Shown here: piece by piece, positions 1 to 4,508 of the stretch
Numbering within the stretch: position 1 is the first letter of the stretch
How the letters are laid out: each line of letters opens with the position of its first letter
From: Calditrichota bacterium
GTDB lineage: Bacteria > Calditrichota > Calditrichia > RBG-13-44-9 > J075
Reading direction: 5' to 3'
Assembly (NCBI GenBank): GCA_024275555.1
Contig: JAJRYW010000335.1
Location: 1-7,838 of the forward strand
Length of the DNA stretch: 7,838 nt
Translations under genes and position numbers: made by a program
The notes under the pieces: model-generated
Databases searched by the model: none
Told to the model about the DNA's origin: nothing
Seen by the model: the letters and a program-made list of their open reading frames with translations, nothing else

Positions 1-29
1 AGAAATGTTGCTATTGTTAAGCAATCTTC

Positions 30-152
30 ATGTCATGCTGAGCCTTCGGCGTGAGCTCAGTCGAACGCTTGTCGAAGCATGGCAAATATAGACGTAAAAG
101 TGTCGCCCTTTCCCGACGGGAGCACTTCGCGCCAACAAGCTCAGGGTGACAT
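30..152. repeat. Palindromic intergenic repeat element (REP/MITE-like)
   Basis: The outer arms are imperfect inverted repeats: ATGTCATGCTGAGC at 30-43 and GCTCAGGGTGACAT at 139-152, with 12 of 14 positions pairing. A smaller inverted pair is nested inside: TGTCATGC at 31-38 against GCATGGCA at 77-84 (7 of 8). A third pairing joins CTGAGC (38-43) to GCTCAG (55-60), so the left arm can fold locally or with the far end. An odd palindrome TCCCG-A-CGGGA lies at 111-121. From memory, TGTCAtgCTGAGC / CAAGCTCAGggTGACA arms occur as dispersed intergenic repeats in many environmental bacterial genomes. No open frame or transposase is present, so if mobile it would be non-autonomous. Copy number cannot be judged from this window. 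Confidence 0.6.
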
Positions 153-304
153 AGAACAAGTAAATGGTAAACCTTCCTGTGGCAAAACTGCGTAACATCA
201 GTTAAATAATTTTCAGCATTTCTCTGTTTTCTTGAGCGTTTCTCAGCGTCAAGTTTTCAACTCGTGATTCGCATATTTAAATATTAACCAATCGAGGTCC
301 ATCG
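153..304 (+). promoter_or_regulatory. AT-rich leader upstream of tatD
   Basis: No gene is visible here; the stretch is AT-rich and lies between the repeat element and tatD. It carries an imperfect direct repeat of 16 bases (211-226 and 231-246, 12 of 16 identical, offset 20 bases). A self-complementary TATTTAAATA at 274-283 could contribute a -10 region, but no well-spaced -35 partner is convincing. GAGG at 294-297 sits 7 bases before the tatD ATG and is the likely ribosome binding site. Promoter activity is inferred only from position and base composition. Confidence 0.3.
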
Positions 305-1075
305 ATGGAACTGTTTGACACCCACACCCACCTGCATTTCCCGGATTTCGATCCGGATCGCGGGGAGGTGATCCGGCGGGCCCTGGCGGCAGGGGTGGCG
401 GGCATGGTAACCCTGGGAACTGATTTGAGCAGCAGCCGCGCCTCGCTGCGCATTGCGCAGGAACACCCATCGGTGTACTGCGCTGCCGGCATTCATCCCT
501 CAGAGGCGCACCTGGCCGCCGATGCGGATGTGGGGGCAATCCGGGAGTTGGCCGTTGCCCACCCGGAAGCCGTGGCAATTGGCGAGATTGGCCTGGATTT
601 TTATTGGGAGACCAAACACCACCGGGCCCAGTACCGCCGTTTTGCGGAGATGATTACCCTGGGCAATCAGTTGAACCTGCCCGTAGTCATCCACAACCGT
701 TCCGCCCACCGGGAGATGCAGTGGTTTTTCCAGGAGCAAGGCATCGACAGCTTGAACGGGGTGATGCACTGTTTTTCCGGAGACCGCGACGACGCCCGGT
801 TTTACCTGGAGATGGGCCTGCATATCTCCTTTACGGCCAACATCACCCACAAAGGATTCCGGCGCGAAGATGTGCTGAGATATGTTCCCCTGGACCGGGT
901 GATGATCGAAACCGACTCCCCTTTTATTGCTCCGGAGCAATTCCGCAAGCAGCGCAATGAACCGGCCTACGTGGTCTACGTTGCCGAAAAACTGGCCCGG
1001 GTGCACGGCCTTTCTGTAGCGGAAATTGCCGCTATCACCACCCGGAACGCCCGCAATTTTTTCCGCCTTCCTTAA
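305..1075 (+). CDS. tatD: TatD family metal-dependent DNase/hydrolase
   Basis: The 256-residue protein is the normal size for the TatD/YcfH/YabD family, a TIM-barrel branch of the metallo-dependent hydrolases in the cytoplasm. Family members are two-metal nucleases linked to DNA repair or DNA turnover; the physiological substrate of most is uncertain. All expected metal ligands are visible: the HxH pair at His7 and His9 after the first strand, Glu94 in GEIGLDFYW, His130 in VVIHNR, His155 in VMHCFSG and Asp204 in ETDSPF. The GIHP (62-65) and RNEPAYV (217-223) signatures also match. The start is supported by GAGG 7 bases upstream and by the HxH motif lying immediately after it. The gene stands 105 bases before purF and may be transcribed alone. 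TatD itself versus its YcfH/YjjV paralogues cannot be separated here. Confidence 0.93.
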   Translation: MELFDTHTHLHFPDFDPDRGEVIRRALAAGVAGMVTLGTDLSSSRASLRIAQEHPSVYCAAGIHPSEAHLAADADVGAIRELAVAHPEAVAIGEIGLDFYWETKHHRAQYRRFAEMITLGNQLNLPVVIHNRSAHREMQWFFQEQGIDSLNGVMHCFSGDRDDARFYLEMGLHISFTANITHKGFRREDVLRYVPLDRVMIETDSPFIAPEQFRKQRNEPAYVVYVAEKLARVHGLSVAEIAAITTRNARNFFRLP

Positions 1076-1110
1076 GCGGCCCTCCTCCTTTCTCCCCCCA
1101 CTAAAACTGC

Positions 1111-1139
1111 TTGTAATACCTGGGGCGGTGTGTTATTTT
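1111..1139 (+). promoter_or_regulatory. Candidate sigma-70-type promoter for purF
   Basis: TTGTAA at 1111-1116 and TATTTT at 1134-1139 are separated by exactly 17 bases; each matches the sigma-70 consensus at 4 of 6 positions. This would start transcription roughly 35 bases before the purF ATG, just after the end of tatD. The elements are weak and lie in a region without other support. If the organism uses a Bacteroidota-like sigma factor, the sigma-70 consensus may not apply. Confidence 0.3.
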
Positions 1140-1180
1140 GTCGCCGTTCAGAAGAGATCCGATAAACAAAGAGCAATAAA

Positions 1181-2605
1181 ATGTGCGGGATTTCAGGATA
1201 TTTTTCACGCAGCACCCAACCGGCCGCCAGCCAGGTAATGCTGGCCCTCTACGCCCAACAGCACCGCGGGCAGGAGAGTTGCGGCATCGCCGTCAGCGAC
1301 GGCAAAAAATTACGCTTACATAAAGAAATGGGCTACGTCAAAGAAGCCTTTTCAATCCAGACCCTGGAAAAGCTGTCCGGTTTTGCCGCCATTGGCCACG
1401 TGCGCTATCCCACCCGGGGCGCTTCGGCAATCTGCAACACCCAGCCCTATCTCATCGAGACGCTCAGCGGCCCCATTTACGCCATTGCCAGCAACGGGGA
1501 TATTGTCAACTACGATGAAATCGCCAATGAGCTGCGCGTGAAGGGTGTGCATTTTTCTTCCAAAAATGACGGCGAGTTGCTGGGACGGTTTATCGTTTAT
1601 CATCATGAGCGGGAAGGGATGGAGATTGTTGATGCGATTAAATTGCTGATGAAGCGGATCAAAGGCGCCTACTCCTCGGTTTTCCTCACCCGCGAGGCTC
1701 TCTACGCCTTTCGGGATATACAGGGATTCCGGCCCATGATGTTTGGGCGGGTCGGCGATGATATTGCCATTGCCTCGGAATCCTGTGCGCTGGATATTCT
1801 GCGCGCCCGGGAAATGCGGGAAATGAAACCGGGCGAAATCGAGGTGATTACCCGGCGCTCCGAACGTTCCATCGATACGGAACAACAGCCTTTGCTGGGC
1901 AACACCCCGCCCCGGCTGCGCCATTGCGTTTTCGAACTGATCTACTTTGCCCGCCCGGACAGTACTCAATTTGATGAATATGTCTACGATGTACGCCATA
2001 AAATCGGGGCTAAATTAGCCGAGCACGATGACTTCGAGGCCGATGTGGTGGTGCCCGTGCCGGACTCGGCCAACTTTATTGCCATGGGCTACGCCAACGC
2101 CAAAAATCTTCCCATGCACCTGGCCCTGATCCGCAACCACTATGTCGGGCGCACCTTTATCCGCCCGGACCAGTATACCCGGGATGAATCGGTGCGGCAG
2201 AAGTTTAACCCCCTTAAAGATTTTTTCACCGGCAAACGAGTGGTTTTGGTGGATGATTCCATGGTGCGCGGCACCACCATCCGCAAGCTGGTGCGCATGG
2301 TCAAAGGCGCCGGGGCTGCCGAGGTACATCTCCGGATCGGCTCGCCGCCGGTGCGCTACTCCTGCTATTACGGCATCGATACGCCCACCCGGGGGGAGTT
2401 GATTGCCAACCGGATGAGCATCGAGGATATCCGCACTTATTTGGATGCAGATTCGCTGAAATACCTGACCATAGAAGACCTGCAAACATGTGTACATGAC
2501 TCCTCCCATTTTTGTTACGCTTGTTTTGACGGCAATTACCCTCTTCCCAGGGATACTCAGCGTCTGATCAGGGAAAAAGAGGAACGGCAGACAACTTCGG
2601 GTTGA
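1181..2605 (+). CDS. purF: Amidophosphoribosyltransferase (glutamine PRPP amidotransferase)
   Basis: This enzyme catalyses the first committed step of de novo purine synthesis: PRPP plus glutamine gives 5-phosphoribosylamine. The 474 residues match the usual length. An N-terminal nucleophile glutaminase domain begins directly at MCGISGYF, so Cys2 becomes the nucleophile after Met removal and there is no Bacillus-type propeptide. QQHRGQES (26-33), Arg75 in GHVRYPT and Asp130 fit the glutamine pocket. The phosphoribosyltransferase domain has the PRPP loop VVLVDDSMVRGTT at 354-366 and RPDS at 258-261. Cys249, Cys395, Cys445 and Cys448 align with the four ligands of the 4Fe-4S cluster in the Bacillus enzyme, so an oxygen-sensitive cluster form is predicted. 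Oddities are NGD at 105-107 instead of the common NGN, and NDGE at 129-132 instead of SDTE. The ribosome binding site is weak (AAAGAG at 1168-1173). It probably heads the folate/kinase operon. Confidence 0.93.
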   Translation: MCGISGYFSRSTQPAASQVMLALYAQQHRGQESCGIAVSDGKKLRLHKEMGYVKEAFSIQTLEKLSGFAAIGHVRYPTRGASAICNTQPYLIETLSGPIYAIASNGDIVNYDEIANELRVKGVHFSSKNDGELLGRFIVYHHEREGMEIVDAIKLLMKRIKGAYSSVFLTREALYAFRDIQGFRPMMFGRVGDDIAIASESCALDILRAREMREMKPGEIEVITRRSERSIDTEQQPLLGNTPPRLRHCVFELIYFARPDSTQFDEYVYDVRHKIGAKLAEHDDFEADVVVPVPDSANFIAMGYANAKNLPMHLALIRNHYVGRTFIRPDQYTRDESVRQKFNPLKDFFTGKRVVLVDDSMVRGTTIRKLVRMVKGAGAAEVHLRIGSPPVRYSCYYGIDTPTRGELIANRMSIEDIRTYLDADSLKYLTIEDLQTCVHDSSHFCYACFDGNYPLPRDTQRLIREKEERQTTSG

Positions 2606-2651
2606 TGCAACCGGCGCCCCCAATAACCCGCTTTATGCACAAGGACGGCTG

Positions 2652-3014
2652 ATGGATTTAATTCGTCTTAACAACATGATTTTCTACGCGCACCACGGTT
2701 ACTACCAGGCCGAGCGCGAGTTGGGCCAAAAATTTGAAGTGGATGTGGTAATGGAATGCGATTTTTCCCGGGCCATCGAGACCGACAACCTCAAGGACGC
2801 CATCAATTACAAAGAAGTGTATGAACTGGTTCAACAAATTTTCAGTCGCTATAAATTCACCTTACTGGAAGCCTTAGCTGCGGAAATTTCCAAAGAGATT
2901 CTCCAGAGCTTCCCGGTCCACTCCATCCGCATCCGGGTGCGGAAACCGCAAGTGTCGATGAACGGTTTTCTGGATAACGTCGAAGTGGAAATTTACCGGG
3001 AGCGCCGTAAATGA
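2652..3014 (+). CDS. folB: Dihydroneopterin aldolase
   Basis: FolB converts 7,8-dihydroneopterin to 6-hydroxymethyl-7,8-dihydropterin and glycolaldehyde in folate synthesis. The 120-residue protein has the family's normal length and tunnelling fold pattern; family members assemble as octamers. Residues matching the known active site of the Staphylococcus aureus enzyme are present: Glu21 in the segment before LGQKF, Tyr53 in AINYKEV, Glu73 in TLLEALA and Lys98 in VRKPQ. The ATG is preceded by AAGGA at 2641-2645, 6 bases upstream. It begins 46 bases after purF and its last four bases (ATGA) overlap the start of folK, so FolB and FolK, which catalyse consecutive steps, are probably translationally coupled. 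Confidence 0.93.
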   Translation: MDLIRLNNMIFYAHHGYYQAERELGQKFEVDVVMECDFSRAIETDNLKDAINYKEVYELVQQIFSRYKFTLLEALAAEISKEILQSFPVHSIRIRVRKPQVSMNGFLDNVEVEIYRERRK

Positions 3015-3520
3015 ACCTGGTCTACCTGGCCCTGGGCGCCAATATTGCCCCCCGCATCGATTACCTGCTTTTAGCTGTGCAAAAACTCAGCAGCCTGGGG
3101 AAGGGGATGCACTGCGCCCCGCTCTACAAAAGCGAACCGTACGGCGTCGCCGATCAGCCCTGGTTTTTGAACACAGCGGCGGCGCTGCATACCAAATTGT
3201 CTCCGGCAGCTTTATTGGAAGCGGTTAAAGAAATTGAACAAGCAGTGGGGCGTATACCCCGCTACCGCTGGGGACCCCGGGAAATAGATATTGATATTTT
3301 GCTTTTTAATCAGGAAATTTACCGCGATCCGGCGCTGCAAATCCCCCATGCGGATCTGCCCAACCGGCGCTTTGTGCTGCAACCGCTGGTTGATCTGAAT
3401 CCCAACCTGTGGACGCCCGGAATCGAAAAAAATGTTGCGGAACTATTAGCCGAGTGCCCGGATCAAAGCCGGCTTACCCGATATGAATCGGAGAAATTTC
3501 TCCATGGAACTTTCGTTTGA
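3011..3520 (+). CDS. folK: 2-amino-4-hydroxy-6-hydroxymethyldihydropteridine pyrophosphokinase
   Basis: HPPK transfers pyrophosphate from ATP to 6-hydroxymethyl-7,8-dihydropterin, the product of FolB, to make the substrate of dihydropteroate synthase. The 169 residues are slightly longer than the roughly 160 typical of the family. Signatures in order are LALGANIAPR (6-15), SEPYG with DQPWFLNTA (41-56), and RWGPREIDIDIL (86-97), where Asp93 and Asp95 match the two magnesium-binding aspartates. A final HADLPNRRFVLQPL block (113-126) carries the conserved His and Arg. It starts within the folB stop (ATGA) and has no independent strong ribosome binding site. Its final 17 bases overlap the downstream kinase gene. 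Dihydropteroate synthase (folP) and GTP cyclohydrolase (folE) are not in the window. Confidence 0.94.
   Translation: MNLVYLALGANIAPRIDYLLLAVQKLSSLGKGMHCAPLYKSEPYGVADQPWFLNTAAALHTKLSPAALLEAVKEIEQAVGRIPRYRWGPREIDIDILLFNQEIYRDPALQIPHADLPNRRFVLQPLVDLNPNLWTPGIEKNVAELLAECPDQSRLTRYESEKFLHGTFV
3490..3503 (+). promoter_or_regulatory. Palindrome over the kinase ribosome binding site
   Basis: GGAGAAATTTCTCC is a perfect 14-base palindrome that ends directly before the ATG at 3504. Its left half contains the only plausible Shine-Dalgarno sequence, GGAG at 3490-3493, 10 bases before the start. In RNA, GGAGA could pair with TCTCC around an AATT loop and hide the site until a ribosome translating folK passes through. 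This site also decides the start: the earlier in-frame ATG at 3483 has no such signal upstream. A regulatory role is inference only, because the sequence also encodes folK codons. Confidence 0.4.
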
Positions 3521-4151
3521 TCATTTACGCTATATTGCCATCGAAGGGGTAATCGGGGTAGGAAAAACCACCTTAGCCCAATTGCTTACCGAACGGATCG
3601 GCGGACGCCTGGTATTGGAAGAGTTTGAAGAAAACCCCTTTCTGGAAGAATTCTACCGCGATCCCAAACGATATGCTTTTCAAACCCAGATGTTCTTTTT
3701 GCTGAGCCGCTTCCGCCAGCAGGAAAAACTGGTACAGTACGACCTGTTTCAAAACCGGCTGATCTCCGATTATATGTTCCAGAAAGACCGTATCTTTGCC
3801 ACATTGAATTTGAACGAAAAAGAGATGAGCCTTTACAATATGCTGGCCAGGATTCTGGAAAAACGGGTGGTGAAGCCGGATTTAGCCATCTACCTGAGAG
3901 CCAGCACCGACCGGCTGATGGCCAACATCGCCCGCCGGGACCGCTCTTATGAAAAACAAATCCAGCGGGACTATATCGAATCGCTCAACCGCCTTTATAC
4001 GGAGTTTTTCTGGAACTATGAGGACACCCCGCTGTTAATCATTAACATGGACAACCTGGATTTTGTGAACAACGAAGAGCACCGGGAACGAATTTTTGTG
4101 GAGATCAGCCGGCATACCGCCGGGCGTAAAGTGATTAATTTTGATTTTTAA
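3504..4151 (+). CDS. Deoxynucleoside kinase (dGK/dAK/dCK-type)
   Basis: This cytoplasmic salvage enzyme phosphorylates a deoxyribonucleoside at the 5' position with ATP; whether it prefers deoxyadenosine, deoxyguanosine or deoxycytidine cannot be told from sequence. The chosen start gives 215 residues, typical of the family. The P-loop GVIGVGKT lies at 15-22, the acidic segment LEEFEENPFL at 38-47 carries the probable catalytic glutamate, and SDY (88-90) with KDR (94-96) forms the DR-type nucleoside site. RRDRSYE (144-150) is the arginine-rich lid. The ATG at 3504 is preferred to 3483 because GGAG at 3490-3493 serves only the former and family members begin shortly before the P-loop. The gene overlaps folK by 17 bases, suggesting translational coupling. 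I recall that some marine Bacteroidota carry HPPK fused to a deoxyadenosine kinase, which would make this neighbourhood meaningful. Confidence 0.88.
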   Translation: MELSFDHLRYIAIEGVIGVGKTTLAQLLTERIGGRLVLEEFEENPFLEEFYRDPKRYAFQTQMFFLLSRFRQQEKLVQYDLFQNRLISDYMFQKDRIFATLNLNEKEMSLYNMLARILEKRVVKPDLAIYLRASTDRLMANIARRDRSYEKQIQRDYIESLNRLYTEFFWNYEDTPLLIINMDNLDFVNNEEHRERIFVEISRHTAGRKVINFDF

Positions 4152-4161
4152 GGACAGAGAC

Positions 4162-4371
4162 ATGTTGCTTCGTTTAATCATCTGGGGCGTGCTGATTTAT
4201 TTTGTATACCGCTTTTTCAGTAACTTTTTTGCCAAATTCAAATCCCCGGAACCTCCTATAAAGGGCCAGCATCAGCAGCCGGCCCCCCCGCCCTACGATC
4301 CCAATCAGGTTGAGGATATTCCTTATGTGGAAGTGAAGAAAAAGGATGATGACCACGATCCTTCGGAATGA
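4162..4371 (+). CDS. Small single-pass membrane protein, DUF4834-like
   Basis: The 69-residue product begins with a hydrophobic stretch (about residues 2-23, LLRLIIWGVLIYFVYRFF), then a short basic segment. After that comes a Pro/Gln-rich linker (about 29-48), an acidic-aromatic motif (VEDIPYVEV, 51-59) and a charged Lys/Asp tail. No signal peptidase site is evident, so it is probably an N-terminally anchored inner-membrane protein with a cytoplasmic tail. The layout resembles small Bacteroidota proteins of the DUF4834 type, which end in a similar acidic-tyrosine motif; that link is from memory and not certain. AAGGA at 4150-4154, overlapping the kinase stop, sits 7 bases before this ATG and fixes the start. 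An in-frame TTG at 4141 lacks such a site. It follows the kinase by 10 bases, so it is co-transcribed. The function is unknown. Confidence 0.75.
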   Translation: MLLRLIIWGVLIYFVYRFFSNFFAKFKSPEPPIKGQHQQPAPPPYDPNQVEDIPYVEVKKKDDDHDPSE

Positions 4372-4379
4372 AGGATATG

Positions 4380-4397
4380 AAGTTTTGCCCGAAACTT
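4380..4397 (+). terminator. Weak AT-rich hairpin after the folate/kinase operon
   Basis: AAGTTT at 4380-4385 pairs with AAACTT at 4392-4397 around a TGCCCG loop, 8 bases past the stop of the small membrane protein gene. The downstream bases TTATCTTGATTTT are T-rich but not a clean T run. The stem is short and AT-rich, so this is a poor intrinsic terminator. Its position at the end of a gene run is the main argument for it. Confidence 0.25.
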
Positions 4398-4508
4398 TAT
4401 CTTGATTTTAAAGAACTTTCCCAAACAACTTGATTTTCTCCAAATTATTACGACTTTCTAATTGAGACGTTTTCGTTTCCAAACGACCCATTATCCCGGA
4501 GCAGTGGT
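4398..4508 (+). promoter_or_regulatory. AT-rich gap with inverted repeat upstream of the HD-GYP gene
   Basis: This gap probably holds the promoter of the HD-GYP gene, though I see no pair of elements with good spacing. CTTGATTTT occurs twice (4401-4409 and 4429-4437, 28 bases apart). A perfect inverted repeat TCGTTT-CC-AAACGA lies at 4473-4486, about 22 bases before the ATG, in a position suitable for a repressor operator or a short RNA hairpin. GGAG at 4498-4501, 7 bases before the ATG, is the ribosome binding site. Confidence 0.35.

Noticed and set aside
1..304. CRISPR array, tRNA or small RNA gene in the upstream non-coding region
   Set aside because: There are no regularly spaced identical repeats, no cloverleaf and no CCA end; the symmetry is explained by the palindromic repeat.
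500..1006. Long reverse-strand open frame opposite tatD, and similar ones opposite purF (1352-1999, 2015-2623) and the ALDH gene (7135-7770)
   Set aside because: Their translations show no recognisable domain and lie fully opposite strongly conserved genes; they are antisense shadows of codon bias.
1063..1079. CCGC...GCGG stem at the end of tatD as a terminator
   Set aside because: The stem is only 4 bp and is followed by C-rich sequence rather than a T run.
1076..1180. Purine riboswitch upstream of purF
   Set aside because: The gap lacks the three-way junction core sequences and paired loops of the purine or PRPP riboswitch classes as I know them.
1026..1238. Forward open frame of about 70 codons bridging tatD and purF
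   Set aside because: It overlaps the well-supported ends of both genes in another frame, has low-complexity content and no ribosome binding site.
3483..3503. Upstream in-frame ATG as start of the kinase
   Set aside because: It has no Shine-Dalgarno sequence and adds seven residues (MNRRNFS) not expected before the conserved N-terminus; the ATG at 3504 has GGAG upstream.
4141..4161. In-frame TTG as start of the small membrane protein
   Set aside because: It would lie inside the kinase frame without a ribosome binding site and would put charged residues before the membrane segment; ATG 4162 has AAGGA at the right distance.
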